From a virus, in the IMG/VR virus record IMGVR_UViG_3300002518_000014, positions 16,131 to 46,651 of that record: a stretch of DNA of 30,521 nt; one strand, 5' to 3'. Position numbers and translations under genes: made by a program. The notes under the pieces were generated by a model. It did not search any database. It was given only the letters and a program-made list of their open reading frames with translations, and was not told the DNA's origin. Positions 1 to 10,773 of this stretch are shown one piece after another (positions within the stretch are counted from its first letter, which is position 1; each line of letters begins with the position of its first letter).

Positions 1-3000
1 CCATCAGAGCTTAAATAATCTTCCATTAATTCGCTAATTCTATACTCAGGAACAATAGTATGATCCTTCCCAGCTAGACGAACCAACTCTGCGTATTCAT
101 CATAAGGGCGATAGGGGTCTATATTTTCTTGAAGAGGGGCAACCCACGGGTGAAACCCAATTAAAGACGCGCGAGTGTCGGGGCCCCTAAAGGTAGGATA
201 GCCAGCGCCCCATGGTGAGGCTAAGTCTGTCTGCCCCACTTCCAATACCGGCATAACATAACAAGCGCCAGGATGAATGGTGCCGCTCATTCCTGGAGTC
301 GCGTTGGTACTGACTACGTTGCTGAGGGATCCGACGCGTCCCTGCTGGCCAAACCGAGTGTACGTATTTTGAAGCTCGCCGGCGCCGGAGCCCGTGGTGG
401 GCTCGATGTTGTTGAGTACTACAGTAAATATAGATCCGCTAGGTAATTGAAGTGTTGTACTAAAGCCAGGAGGACTGGCCCCCGTTAACTCAGAGGCCGT
501 GACGGCGCCGGTCATATTAAATCCATACGCAAATCGAATCTTGGATGCGCTGTTGCCGTTGTATATACTATTAAATCCCTGTGAATTTGTCAGCTGTGTG
601 TACCACATCGGGGCATCAAGTGGCCACGGGCTGGCGTTGTCGTTTCTGGATTCCATAGCTCCGGAATCCCAATATCCCTGTGAATTAGTGACTGGAAATT
701 TCCGGTTTGTACGCGAAGAGACCCACACATCCTCTGTCTTGTATTCCGATCGAGTTCGAATTATGTCTTGATAAACATTTTTTTCGGACGGAAAAACTCT
801 TTCTGTGTAAGCCGCATATACCGAAAGCTCTGACTTGTCGATAAAATCTTGTAACTCTGCATAAGCCTGATTCTCTCTCGTATTAATCTGAATATTCAAC
901 TTACTATTCAAACCTTCATTGGAGAAATACGTTATATTGTTGCCGTATGAAATCCGTGCTACCGCATTATTAGTAGGATCTGGGGTGTCAGTGTTGTCCT
1001 CAAACGCCGCCACAAAAGGCCTGTATTTGGTGCTGAAGGGTTGTTCAACATAGTCAGTAAAGGTGGTGGATGATTTGCCGCGAACCACATTAACAGGATC
1101 GGCGGCGCCGGATATATAAACCGGAACCATGGGCGGTGGATTGAGGACCGAGATTCTATTGGTCTCCCTTAGACGTCGAGCCACTGGGTGTTCCCCGGTC
1201 CTAATTTGCTTCCACGTGGGGTGCTGATACGGGCCGTTCAGGTTAAGAGTTGACTGATTAAAAGTTATAAATGAGTGTTGCCACAATGACCCCGAATTAT
1301 CCTCATAGAGAGTAGAGCCGGACGCACTCGAACCGCTAGTAGGGCCATATGGAGAAATTACAGCCAAATCAGCCGAGGATGTCAGTCCGTTGGCGCCTCC
1401 TGAAGTGTACTGCGCAAGCGCGGCTACTTGATACAGGTCTGCATTCCCCTGCTGATCTCTAATGTACGAAGTTGAATCTTCCGGAAGATTCCCGAATCGA
1501 TACCAGGATAGTAAATAACACGGTAGCTGGCTTCCTCCGGCCGGAACTGTTCCCATACTGCTCGTGGCGACGGGCGTAAACCCAAACATATTGGTATTTC
1601 GGCGCCGATAGAGATCAGCTACAGACTCCGGGTTCAGGGCGCCGGCGTAGATTTGAAGTTCGTCCAACTCTCCAATGAAACAATTATCATAGGTGCGAAC
1701 ATAGGAGTTTCCCACACAAAATGCGCCATCTATACCAAGGGCCTCGCCCAACTCATCGGTCTGCGTGGCGCCCGCATCTGTGCCGTTGATATATACCTTC
1801 ATTACGGCTTCGGTGCCCTCTTTGGAGGGCCACGCACTTGCATTCCCGGGGAAAGGCGCGAGAATAGGATCGTCGCTGCCATCCCGCTGACCTTGTTCAC
1901 CATCGTATGTAACCACCACGTGCTGCCAAACCCCGTTTTTGATGCTGCCGATGAAGGGGTTCGCGCCTGCGCCGCCGGGGTCTTTGTCGGTGTAAGTTCC
2001 CGAGACGGCGACCTGGCCGTCTTCGTTGGAGTTTCCGTCTACACACCACTCCATATTCCAGGAACTAGGAGAATCAACTGAGGATGAGGGTACTGTATCG
2101 CCCGAACCCGTGGGGGATAGGACTACTTCTCGGCGCCATCGGTCACGAATCCGGGAAGAAAAGTGCCACGGTCGCATGTACGCCGCGTGGCCGTTGTCGT
2201 TGGTTCCGGTACCGTCGCTGCTCTGCGCGTAGCTTCCGGTGTAGTTGGGCTTCATCCACCAAGAAACCGACATTGCTCGCTTGCCATCGTGGGCCGCGTG
2301 CCAATTACCACCGATGGGGCGCCAGGGGGTGGCCTGGCCTCTGTTTACAAAAGTAACAGCTCCATAACCATTTGTCGACTCGTTCGCAGAGCCAGAAAAA
2401 ATATAGGAGAATTTATTTGGTGTATAATTTGGAGGCTCAAGAATATGAGTACTCAAATCAACATATCTCGATGCATAATTTGAATATGCAAATCCAGCGA
2501 AATTAATATTTCCGCTTTCAATTAAAGTAGTATAAGGGGGCTCATACTGCCCTTGTGCACTTGGTGCGGACTGGCTTCCATATGGATAGGCGCCCGTAAC
2601 AAAAGCCGAGCCAGAAGAGCCAGAGGGGCCGGCCTGGACTGCAACGGAAAGCTCCGGGACGCGGACTGCAGATCTAGGATTGGACAGAACCATCTGATCA
2701 AATCCATAGAAGTTGGCGCCGTCGGTTAGAGAAGACGTAATCCACATATAGTTGCGATCGGATTGAGGTATCGAATGCTGGACAAAAGCATTATCATATG
2801 TTGAGCTGGTTGAAAAGGTGCCGCCGCTAGCTTCTAAAATTGGATCGGCGTCACTGCTCGTTATCTCCAGGCGCGTTCTGGTATTCCTTTGAATCTTGTG
2901 GTAGGACGGCTCTGTAACCGTCAGAGAGGCGTTTGCTGCCACTTCGGCAAGCGTAACCTCCCCGTAGGTGGCATCGGCCCCAAAAGGCCCGCAGTGGAGC

Positions 3001-6000
3001 TTGTTGTTCGTCTGGAAGCCACGTGGCTTATCAAGCTGATCTCGGACCTGGATAGAGTCAGCTGGCAGGCCGCCAGATCCCATGAGGCCAAAGTTGCGGA
3101 AAGGCATCGCATTGTAAACCGATAGCTCTTCATGAGCCGGGTCCATATAGCCGCGGCTTCGAACGGTATAACTACCGGGTGCGCCGAAGCGGTTAACAAT
3201 GATTGTCTGATTGGAGTCCGATCCCGTGCGTGCGGGAACCGGGAATTCCTCCGCTGTAAGGACACAGGCAAATGGGGCCATATCGACGCCGGCCCAGGCG
3301 ATCGAACTAGACCCACCGCCGACCACCGGATAGGCAGACTCACTAATGTAAGACAGTTCTGCATTACCAACGTTAAAGGTGTACGATGCTGAGTAGGCGC
3401 CGACGTATGACGATTGGGCGCCTCCGCGTTCTAGCGTCCCGCCGGCGACGATGGCCGAATAGGTAGCGACGTCAAAAATTACGTCGTGAGAACCAGTTGT
3501 CGTGACGCCGTCGTAGAAATTGGCTCCCTCTCCTCCGCCCTCGAAGTAGACGTCGAGCATATTTTTGCCCCACGAGTAAAGCGCAGAGGCCGACATAGAA
3601 CCCATTCTCCACCACGCTACGATGGCTCCGGTTGCATAGTTGTTGCTTGCTCCCGAAATAGAAATAAGACTTAAATCCTGGGCTCCAGGGGAATAATCCC
3701 ACCGGACAGGAGGACAATCGATGACCGAACCCGTTCTGCCATGAACCAGCTCAACGTTATCGGCAGAGAGGTCCACATTCCAATAGGACACGTCGGCCAA
3801 AGATATTCCCCGGGCCTTATCGAAAGGAGTGTTATCTGGAACATTGAAGAAACGGCCTCCTCCATTAATAGTCTTGAATAAGCCGGCGGTGGCGAAAGTG
3901 TCGCTGGTGCTCATCCCAACACTGTTATCTCCGTTAACATAAAGTCTTACTGCCGGATTCGAGGCAGACGTAAAAGTCATACAAATATGGGACCACCCAG
4001 TATCATGAAGGACAGCGGCCGCGGAGGTCCAAGTTATATCGCTGTGCTCCATCTTCATCACGAAAACAAGTTTGCCGTTGTCGGCGCTGCCGGAACTGCC
4101 ATTATTTTTGATATACCACTTACGGACACCATCTGTAAAACTATTCGAAGGTGCATCAGGCGTATTCATTTGCAAGTAGGATCCCAAATGAAGTATTGTT
4201 TGGTTACTATAGGTCTCCAAACTGTCCATTGATCTAGATATCCAAAAACTAAAACTGAAGTTATCGTGCGCCCATCGCTTCACAGACGGCTTGGTGATAG
4301 TTCGCTCGTAGCCCGTCATTCCGAAGTTCGCATAGTCTGTGGCAATTCCCAACTCATAGGCCGTCGCGACGGCTGCTCCTGCCCGATAAGCTTGCCACGC
4401 ATATGGTATTTGATCAGATTGCGTTACATGTGCAAAGGGATAGCGACCCTCTTGACGAGGGACGGGCACCTGAGGATTTAAAGAAAAATCAAATGACTGA
4501 TCCTGGAAGAAGGGATCATTTTGAGTTCGGCCAGAAGTCTGAACCACTTCGTAGTTCTTCGTGTAGTTACCAATTCGATTGTGATCAAGGGCTCCTGACA
4601 TCGACGCGCTCAGAGAGGCCGTCGTCATCATGATGTTCTTGATGTTTACGGGGCGCTTGGCATATTCTTCTCGCGGAAGGTTTGCTTTCGGCCTGTCATA
4701 AAGGTTTGTGGTCCCCGGCGCCGTATCCAACTCAGGATACTGCGGTGAGACCACCTGTAGGTGGCCGGAGGATGCCTTCCAGGGGCTTCCAGTGTTCGAG
4801 CCCGTGAACTCATGGCCCATCTGGACTCGGAAGCCTTCAGGGCGATTTGCGCGCGTGTCAAGACCATTGAAGTTATTGTCCATGGAGAGACTATCGTCGG
4901 AAGATCGGGACTGGTTCAGTTCAATATGGCGGTGCTGGCGGCCTCCAACAAACTTCTCAGTGAAGGGGCCCTGCATCGGGACGTCTGTTTGATCCGAAGT
5001 GAGATCGGCATGCATATTGGTGATAATTGTGCTGCCGGTGAAGTTCGACATCTCGCTCGATATCGCATCACTAATAGATGAACTATAGAGGCTGAAGGGT
5101 GCAACAGTTGCACCATCGGAGTCTCTTTCGTATACTTCGTAACTTGCCGACTGGACTCCCATTCCAAATCCATAACGAACCTTCTGAAATGGGAAGTAAA
5201 CATCGGATGAACTTATCAAGCTCTCTACATCTGCTGACTTAGCCACCATGATGTCGCTTGGCACTGCTCCATAGGTTCCTTGGCCCACCGTTGGGCCCGC
5301 TGGTGCCGTCGCCTCATACACAACGCCCTTGCGCTGGCTGGGGTGTCTAGCGACGCCTCCAAGGACCACAGAGCCTCCCCCGCTGAAACGGTAAGGACGG
5401 CCTAGGGTTCGGTTATTGGAGGCTTCAATAGCGTTGAGCAGGACTTGTCTATCGGCTAATGCGCCGGAAGGCATTCCGCCGGTAGCATTTAGAATCTGGA
5501 GTTGTGAGAGGCCGCCGCGTTCAGCACGATTTTGCCACCAAGCCCGAGAACCCGAAAGTCCATTTTGTTCGGGGCGGGCGCCGGCGGCCCACGAAGCAGT
5601 AGGAAGGGGAGCATGGTCATACTTCCAACTATTAAGCAGTGAAGTGTTGGGCATTCCCGTGACACGCTTGGTAGGTGCCTGGGCTGATTCGATTCCTGTT
5701 CCTTGCGCGTCATTAATAATAGAGTTGACCGTGATCGGCGTAGCAATCGTTCCGATGGTTCCGGATAAATCTGGTTCGGACTCAGCAAGGAATGGGAACT
5801 TATTCTGATACTTACTTCTCTCAAGAATGTGACTTTCGATTAAAGTTCGAATGTTTGGATCGAAATCCAAAGATATTGGCGCCAGCTGCCCCAATATCGT
5901 GCTTAAGGCGCCGTCAATCCATTTGTAATACTCAAAAAACTTCTCGAAATCGATCTCGCTATTTGAAACAGTTTCATAAAATCGCTGTCGCAAGAATTTT

Positions 6001-9000
6001 AGCCCCTTATATTCGGACCGATAACGATTAACGGGCGCGCCAATAAGAGTATTCAAATCACTCAAAGAGGCGAAGTAGTTGATCATTTGTTCAGAAACAG
6101 CCTGTTGCATGCTCTTCTCAAATGCAAGGAAATAATTTTGAGGACGTGAATCCTGCGTAAACTCCACCTCGTCTTGTTGAGATAGTACCGTAATCATATC
6201 AGAAGATTCGATAGCCTCGGGAAGGTTCTGCTTAGACGCTACTAAATATGTCTTGTCCGTTACTGTGGTGGTGCTAGGACGGAATCCTGACCCGGAGCCA
6301 GGATGCTGATAATATAAAATATTTCCGAGCCAAGCATTCTGGGCGGCGGCCATTGTAGCCGAGCCCGAAGAAATGTCCGCGACCCTAAAATCTCCTAGGG
6401 CGCTCGAACCGGTATTTTGATTGAAGTTCCAATTAAGCGCCAAAGTGTTTATGGCAGGAAGGTTCCCGTAACTAGCAGACGAATCAAATGGGAAGGGGTA
6501 TAACCCAGCATCGGCGCGCCCATAGTTTTCAGGATCATACGCATGCGCCTCCATATCTTCGGTTGTTAGGCGATCTAACCAGAAACGACAAGATCCAATC
6601 TTGGTGTCGCTATATTGCAAGAGGCCGCCCGTAATATTTGTTTTGTGTGCGCCGATGTAAACGCGGCGCGAGCCCGTAATAAAAGAATCTGATGTTCCGG
6701 CCGGTGTAGACCCTGTAACATTAAACCTGTCTAAAATTATTCCCGAATCGACATGAATGCCCTCGAACTCAATTATATAGGTGTCACTGCCCGCGTCCGG
6801 GATCTCGCCCGTCCAGGGATAGCGCTGCTGGTAAACCTTAACAGCCAAATTCCATTTAGAGTTATTATAAACATCTAAAAACAGGGAGCTCGTCAATTTA
6901 GGAATATAGCCGCCTGCCGAACTTGTCAGCACAAATTGAACATTTGGTGATTCAATATCATCTCTTACGGCATAAACCTGGAAGTTGACCCCATCATCAT
7001 CTGGGACTGTGGTATTGCTTTGCGCGGTTTCGGAGCCCGCGGTTTCCGATGGTTGGACTGTCGTAGAGTGCACCCCAAACAACGAGGAGGAAATTATATT
7101 GGTGTTTTGATAAAAATTGTCGGTTTTATCAAATTTGAGAGGGAACATAACTTCCGACTGCAGGGTAAATGCAAATCCCCCCGTCAGCTCAGCGCTTGAA
7201 GAAATAAAACCATAAGTATTAGCAGTGTCGCCGGGATCCTGGAACTGATATACGGTACCGGCGCGGTTCCAAAGAGTATTAAAATCAACGTACTTCTTAG
7301 TAGAAACCTGATTTTTTCTATTTGTAGTAAAATCAAACTCCACATTGTTTGCGTACATATTAATCTTGATTAATTCGTCATCAACTCCAAAACACCGAAT
7401 AGCATTTCTAAAGGCCTTTTCGGTACCCTTCGACTTATAGATATAAGTTAGATTATTGTAAAGATTTTGATATATAAGGTTCTTAACCTCAGAAAGGTTT
7501 TTTTCATAAACCCTGTTTTCGCTACGATCTCCTAATTTTTCAATAATCGATGCATCAATGAACAGCTCCGGAGCAATAAGGCCCTGCGACGCGAGCATTT
7601 TCTCAGCAAAAATTGTGGGCTTATTCGAGCCACTAACATAATCAATGTCTTTAAGTTTATTGAGTGCTTCGATTTGTAAATGAAGGGTGTCCAAATAGCT
7701 GGCCATAATTTGCGTAAGATTTTGAAGTTCAGATCCTTCTTCGTCATCTTCTTCTGTGATCCAGCTCGGTATCGAGCCATAGATCATCGCCGTGTTTTCA
7801 ACATCGTAGGCCGATCCGGATGTAATTAAGTTCGCCCGGACGGTCGACACGCTGGGACTAAAGGGGTAAATAATTGGATCTTCGAATTCTTTTATCGCAG
7901 CACTAGACGATATAATGGCCGAACCAGTGTTTCTCGAATTAGAACTATAACCGGTCCAGGTCCCGTTTGTAACACGTCCGGAATAGTCTAAAACTGTTGA
8001 GAATGCGCTATCTAAATCAGCCGAAGCGGTGCTTGTTATGCCCTCATTAAACTTATAGTAAACACCCAATTTAGTATTGGCTACTTCTAAAGTGTTGATA
8101 AAGGGCATTGGATCTTTGTTTGTGCCACCGCCTACTTGAGTAAACCAAAAACGTCCGATGTCTTGGCTGCTTCTCTGGGTCTTCCAGTACCGGAATTCAT
8201 CAAGGGAGCCTGATAGTCTGCCGCCGCCCGGGCCTTCGTCCGGGAAGACTACGCCGTCAACAGGGTGGGTGCCAAGCGCGCCGAGCCACCCCTGTAGGGC
8301 GCCCGTGACCTCGGAAAAGCCGGTACCGCTAGTAGAAGAGTCGTTTAAATTACCATCAACATACAACCGTGTTTCGATACCACTAGAAGCCGACATCAGA
8401 GAAACAGCATAATGGTGCCAGCTACCATCTGCTATCGTAAGGGAGGAGCCCATAGCCAGTTCAGTGATACCTGTCGTGCCAGACAGAGCGGTAATACTAA
8501 ATGGCGACGATCCCTCATTTGAAGAATCCAAAGATATGCGAAGGCGTCCATATTGACTCACACTGAAGTCAGTGACACCATTCCACATGTCAAAGATTCC
8601 TTCTCTGGTAGTAAGGCTCGCTATCCACTCATCCTTCTTTAGCCAAAATTCAACTGTTACTCCCGAACCGGATAGATCATATTTAAGGTTAGAAGTCCGA
8701 TTAGAGTCGGTATCGTAATAGTTAGACCCAGTAAACTGAAGGTAGAGCGGGGACATACCATCGGGGTTTGGGTGTGGCCCTCCCTTTAAATAAATATATT
8801 CTAGACTGGACGGCCATCCATAGCCGCTCTTTTCGGTGACCTGGGTACCCCACCCGTCTGCGGACATAATGGCATATCCTGTGGAACGAGGATACAGGGT
8901 TTCATAAATATGAAGATCAATCTCGGTAGATTCGTTCTCCCACTCTAGGCGTTCGCGAAGCGACCCGTCGTAAGGATAAGTTTTATATATTCTATCAATG

Positions 9001-9206
9001 GAATCGCGATAATATCTCTCTGCTGAGCCATAGCGCGCAAAATTAGAGGCAGTAGAATAGTCCACCGCAGGAAGGAATCTGCGCTCCTTAATGATATCTT
9101 GACTCTGAAATTCTGATGATTCAATTGTTGAACCAATTTCAGCGGCCGACTTGTTCGACAGAGATTTAAGAGTCTGTGCTTTATCAAATAAGTGTTTAAA
9201 ACTCAT
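1..9206 (-). CDS. Giant LamG-repeat tail/fibre protein, 3' end outside window
   Basis: I read this frame as open from ATG at 9206 to the left edge: 3068 complete codons and no stop. The frame at the edge (codon 5..3) is in phase with the ATG, so no frameshift is needed. Four stretches look like LamG/concanavalin A-like jelly-roll domains, at roughly residues 120-345, 676-893, 1640-1825 and 2305-2535. Typical pieces are 'VTVEFWLKKDEW', 'SWHHYAVSL', 'FSFSFWISRS' and 'WQHVVVTYDG', followed by 'LDEFRYW'- or 'LDELQIYAG'-type ends. Residues about 577-612 contain 'YKSKGTEKAFRNAIRCFG', which resembles the 'KGT' motif of P2 gpI-like tail proteins. Residues 1083-1128 hold 'YYKWIDGALSTI' and 'IESHILERSKYQ'. 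The protein is rich in Ser, Gly, Thr and Asn, as fibre proteins are. It starts 7 bp after the 519-aa gene, with an AGGA just before the ATG. Likely role: host-glycan binding on the virion. The fold calls come from motif reading, not a search. Confidence 0.85.
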   Translation of the reverse strand, partial: MSFKHLFDKAQTLKSLSNKSAAEIGSTIESSEFQSQDIIKERRFLPAVDYSTASNFARYGSAERYYRDSIDRIYKTYPYDGSLRERLEWENESTEIDLHIYETLYPRSTGYAIMSADGWGTQVTEKSGYGWPSSLEYIYLKGGPHPNPDGMSPLYLQFTGSNYYDTDSNRTSNLKYDLSGSGVTVEFWLKKDEWIASLTTREGIFDMWNGVTDFSVSQYGRLRISLDSSNEGSSPFSITALSGTTGITELAMGSSLTIADGSWHHYAVSLMSASSGIETRLYVDGNLNDSSTSGTGFSEVTGALQGWLGALGTHPVDGVVFPDEGPGGGRLSGSLDEFRYWKTQRSSQDIGRFWFTQVGGGTNKDPMPFINTLEVANTKLGVYYKFNEGITSTASADLDSAFSTVLDYSGRVTNGTWTGYSSNSRNTGSAIISSSAAIKEFEDPIIYPFSPSVSTVRANLITSGSAYDVENTAMIYGSIPSWITEEDDEEGSELQNLTQIMASYLDTLHLQIEALNKLKDIDYVSGSNKPTIFAEKMLASQGLIAPELFIDASIIEKLGDRSENRVYEKNLSEVKNLIYQNLYNNLTYIYKSKGTEKAFRNAIRCFGVDDELIKINMYANNVEFDFTTNRKNQVSTKKYVDFNTLWNRAGTVYQFQDPGDTANTYGFISSSAELTGGFAFTLQSEVMFPLKFDKTDNFYQNTNIISSSLFGVHSTTVQPSETAGSETAQSNTTVPDDDGVNFQVYAVRDDIESPNVQFVLTSSAGGYIPKLTSSLFLDVYNNSKWNLAVKVYQQRYPWTGEIPDAGSDTYIIEFEGIHVDSGIILDRFNVTGSTPAGTSDSFITGSRRVYIGAHKTNITGGLLQYSDTKIGSCRFWLDRLTTEDMEAHAYDPENYGRADAGLYPFPFDSSASYGNLPAINTLALNWNFNQNTGSSALGDFRVADISSGSATMAAAQNAWLGNILYYQHPGSGSGFRPSTTTVTDKTYLVASKQNLPEAIESSDMITVLSQQDEVEFTQDSRPQNYFLAFEKSMQQAVSEQMINYFASLSDLNTLIGAPVNRYRSEYKGLKFLRQRFYETVSNSEIDFEKFFEYYKWIDGALSTILGQLAPISLDFDPNIRTLIESHILERSKYQNKFPFLAESEPDLSGTIGTIATPITVNSIINDAQGTGIESAQAPTKRVTGMPNTSLLNSWKYDHAPLPTASWAAGARPEQNGLSGSRAWWQNRAERGGLSQLQILNATGGMPSGALADRQVLLNAIEASNNRTLGRPYRFSGGGSVVLGGVARHPSQRKGVVYEATAPAGPTVGQGTYGAVPSDIMVAKSADVESLISSSDVYFPFQKVRYGFGMGVQSASYEVYERDSDGATVAPFSLYSSSISDAISSEMSNFTGSTIITNMHADLTSDQTDVPMQGPFTEKFVGGRQHRHIELNQSRSSDDSLSMDNNFNGLDTRANRPEGFRVQMGHEFTGSNTGSPWKASSGHLQVVSPQYPELDTAPGTTNLYDRPKANLPREEYAKRPVNIKNIMMTTASLSASMSGALDHNRIGNYTKNYEVVQTSGRTQNDPFFQDQSFDFSLNPQVPVPRQEGRYPFAHVTQSDQIPYAWQAYRAGAAVATAYELGIATDYANFGMTGYERTITKPSVKRWAHDNFSFSFWISRSMDSLETYSNQTILHLGSYLQMNTPDAPSNSFTDGVRKWYIKNNGSSGSADNGKLVFVMKMEHSDITWTSAAAVLHDTGWSHICMTFTSASNPAVRLYVNGDNSVGMSTSDTFATAGLFKTINGGGRFFNVPDNTPFDKARGISLADVSYWNVDLSADNVELVHGRTGSVIDCPPVRWDYSPGAQDLSLISISGASNNYATGAIVAWWRMGSMSASALYSWGKNMLDVYFEGGGEGANFYDGVTTTGSHDVIFDVATYSAIVAGGTLERGGAQSSYVGAYSASYTFNVGNAELSYISESAYPVVGGGSSSIAWAGVDMAPFACVLTAEEFPVPARTGSDSNQTIIVNRFGAPGSYTVRSRGYMDPAHEELSVYNAMPFRNFGLMGSGGLPADSIQVRDQLDKPRGFQTNNKLHCGPFGADATYGEVTLAEVAANASLTVTEPSYHKIQRNTRTRLEITSSDADPILEASGGTFSTSSTYDNAFVQHSIPQSDRNYMWITSSLTDGANFYGFDQMVLSNPRSAVRVPELSVAVQAGPSGSSGSAFVTGAYPYGSQSAPSAQGQYEPPYTTLIESGNINFAGFAYSNYASRYVDLSTHILEPPNYTPNKFSYIFSGSANESTNGYGAVTFVNRGQATPWRPIGGNWHAAHDGKRAMSVSWWMKPNYTGSYAQSSDGTGTNDNGHAAYMRPWHFSSRIRDRWRREVVLSPTGSGDTVPSSSVDSPSSWNMEWCVDGNSNEDGQVAVSGTYTDKDPGGAGANPFIGSIKNGVWQHVVVTYDGEQGQRDGSDDPILAPFPGNASAWPSKEGTEAVMKVYINGTDAGATQTDELGEALGIDGAFCVGNSYVRTYDNCFIGELDELQIYAGALNPESVADLYRRRNTNMFGFTPVATSSMGTVPAGGSQLPCYLLSWYRFGNLPEDSTSYIRDQQGNADLYQVAALAQYTSGGANGLTSSADLAVISPYGPTSGSSASGSTLYEDNSGSLWQHSFITFNQSTLNLNGPYQHPTWKQIRTGEHPVARRLRETNRISVLNPPPMVPVYISGAADPVNVVRGKSSTTFTDYVEQPFSTKYRPFVAAFEDNTDTPDPTNNAVARISYGNNITYFSNEGLNSKLNIQINTRENQAYAELQDFIDKSELSVYAAYTERVFPSEKNVYQDIIRTRSEYKTEDVWVSSRTNRKFPVTNSQGYWDSGAMESRNDNASPWPLDAPMWYTQLTNSQGFNSIYNGNSASKIRFAYGFNMTGAVTASELTGASPPGFSTTLQLPSGSIFTVVLNNIEPTTGSGAGELQNTYTRFGQQGRVGSLSNVVSTNATPGMSGTIHPGACYVMPVLEVGQTDLASPWGAGYPTFRGPDTRASLIGFHPWVAPLQENIDPYRPYDEYAELVRLAGKDHTIVPEYRISELMEDYLSSD

Positions 9207-9213
9207 GTCCTAA

Positions 9214-10773
9214 TTATTCTTCTACCCTAAATTTAAACGTTTCTGGTTGTTCTATCCAGCTAGAGATACTATCATTGTAGTAAGTTAGCTTAATCCCATA
9301 CATATATCCGCCCTCTAGCGCGCGGAGGTTGAGATCAAAATAGTTCCCAGTTACATCAAAAGATAAAAAGGTAGAATACTCACTCCCTGTCCCATATGGA
9401 ATTACTTCCAGGTTATCCACCATTCTAATAATTTTGAACGAGGCGCTATCGATAACTTCGGTGGGGTTAACGTTGGTAGCTACCGTGTAGATAGTGGGGC
9501 TCCAATTGCGGTCTCTTACAAAAGTTCTAAACCGAACCGTTTGCTTCTGCCCATAGGTCGTCTGCATATTTTTAATTGAGGTAATTCGATCAAAGGTGGG
9601 GGCCCCCTCAAACGAACGGAATGCGTTTGTGATTATCGAGCCAGTTTTATATTGTGTCGAACCAGTAGGAGTTAGGGACCACACATCAAACAGCTTAGTG
9701 GGTGCTGCCGTAGACGACGAGGTCATACACAAAGAAGCAGAGTAAATGCCGGTACTTACCCAGCCTCCTGTCACTGCCGTATTGGTGGATAAGTTTCCTA
9801 AATCATAAACCAGCTGGGCACTGTTGGTTGTGGGTAGAGTATTGGCATTGTTGCCCGAGAACAATGAAACATAAACAAATCCTTCCCCGATGGCCGGAAT
9901 ATTGGACAGCTTACCCCTAACATAGTTATAAAGGTACAAAGTGTTAACGTTGTCAATCGCCGGTGCGACGGAAGAGCTATAATAAAAATTTCCTCGATCA
10001 TCTTGAATGCGGGAGTCCCAGCGCGCTTCGATATGGGGGCGCCTAAAAAAGAACTCAGTAGAGCGCGCAAAAAACTTTTTAGTATAATAAGAAGTGTCGG
10101 CGCCGCCGGTATTCTCCAAAATACCCCCCACAGTTGTCGAGGCAGCGTACGCTTCTTCGCTAGATGTTAAGTGAATCCCAAAACCATAATTATCAATGTG
10201 TAGAGCAGTGCCAGAGGTTTGCATCCATCGTTCTACGGTGGGCGTCACATCTATTTCAAGGTCCTCATATCCCAACGGAAAAGTTTGACGATACACGGGC
10301 GCGCCCGAACTATCATCATCATCGCGGTAGTCACCGCCCAAAGAAGTCCAAGCAGCCGTACTTGATGCCGACATCCAATTTGCGGCGCCGGGATCTGAGT
10401 ATTGGCCCATATCGAGCCCAGTTCCTTCGGCCCACGAAGTAGAAACTGCGGAAACAACAAGAGTGAAATCTTGTGGCAACGTCCAGGGGTGCCTTGCATT
10501 AAACATCTTAAGATAAAACTTAACACTACCGCTAGCTGGAATGTTTCCCGCGCTGCGGTCGGCACTAACAGATGAAGCCGGAAATTTAATCAAGGTCCGA
10601 GATAATTCTTGTGCCTGTCCTTCGGTAGAACTAGAATTTTGACCGTAGATAGAAAAAATTTCTACTGAGTCTGCATAACCCATATTGGAACCGGTTCCAC
10701 GCGTTATTAAATTTGCCTTAAAAGCATTAGTAATAGTAGTGTCGGCGCTGGCTGTGTACCTTTTGAAGCCCAT
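9214..10773 (-). CDS. Phage structural protein, DNRLRE-like, 519 aa
   Basis: A 519-aa protein whose ATG directly follows the TAA of the gp6-like gene, with GGGGAG as ribosome binding site. The N-terminal half has the look of a DNRLRE/carbohydrate-binding-like beta domain. It opens with 'SADTTITNAFK', then 'SRTLIKFP', a 'FYLKMFNARHPWTLP' segment, 'SWAEGTGLDM', and 'IDVTPTVERWM' near residue 175. Such domains are common in surface and fibre proteins. The middle ('KKFFARSTEFFFRRPHIEA', then 'DDRGNFYYSSS') and a beta-rich C-terminus are of no function I know. I recall similar proteins from uncultured marine phages, but cannot check this. Its place between gp6 and the giant fibre protein suggests a connector, a collar or a fibre base. 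It is certainly coding and very probably a virion component; the exact role is unknown. Confidence 0.85.
   Translation of the reverse strand: MGFKRYTASADTTITNAFKANLITRGTGSNMGYADSVEIFSIYGQNSSSTEGQAQELSRTLIKFPASSVSADRSAGNIPASGSVKFYLKMFNARHPWTLPQDFTLVVSAVSTSWAEGTGLDMGQYSDPGAANWMSASSTAAWTSLGGDYRDDDDSSGAPVYRQTFPLGYEDLEIDVTPTVERWMQTSGTALHIDNYGFGIHLTSSEEAYAASTTVGGILENTGGADTSYYTKKFFARSTEFFFRRPHIEARWDSRIQDDRGNFYYSSSVAPAIDNVNTLYLYNYVRGKLSNIPAIGEGFVYVSLFSGNNANTLPTTNSAQLVYDLGNLSTNTAVTGGWVSTGIYSASLCMTSSSTAAPTKLFDVWSLTPTGSTQYKTGSIITNAFRSFEGAPTFDRITSIKNMQTTYGQKQTVRFRTFVRDRNWSPTIYTVATNVNPTEVIDSASFKIIRMVDNLEVIPYGTGSEYSTFLSFDVTGNYFDLNLRALEGGYMYGIKLTYYNDSISSWIEQPETFKFRVEE

Noticed and set aside
1653-2081. Plus-strand 142-codon open frame
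   Set aside because: It lies antisense to the giant LamG gene, whose minus-strand frame reads as coherent protein here; no RBS and no family resemblance.
3290-3310. GGCGATCG as a trace of the cyanobacterial HIP1 word (GCGATCGC)
   Set aside because: Not a full HIP1 and only a couple of partial matches in the window; no basis for naming a cyanobacterial host.
2921-3370. Minus-strand 149-codon frame in a second phase
   Set aside because: It overlaps the giant gene in another frame and gives low-complexity Ser/Pro/Arg text; a shadow of the real coding frame.
1-9206. Pseudogene or frameshifted gene on the left arm
   Set aside because: The frame at the left edge is exactly in phase with ATG 9206 and LamG-like text is readable in that one frame throughout, so the gene is intact as far as seen.
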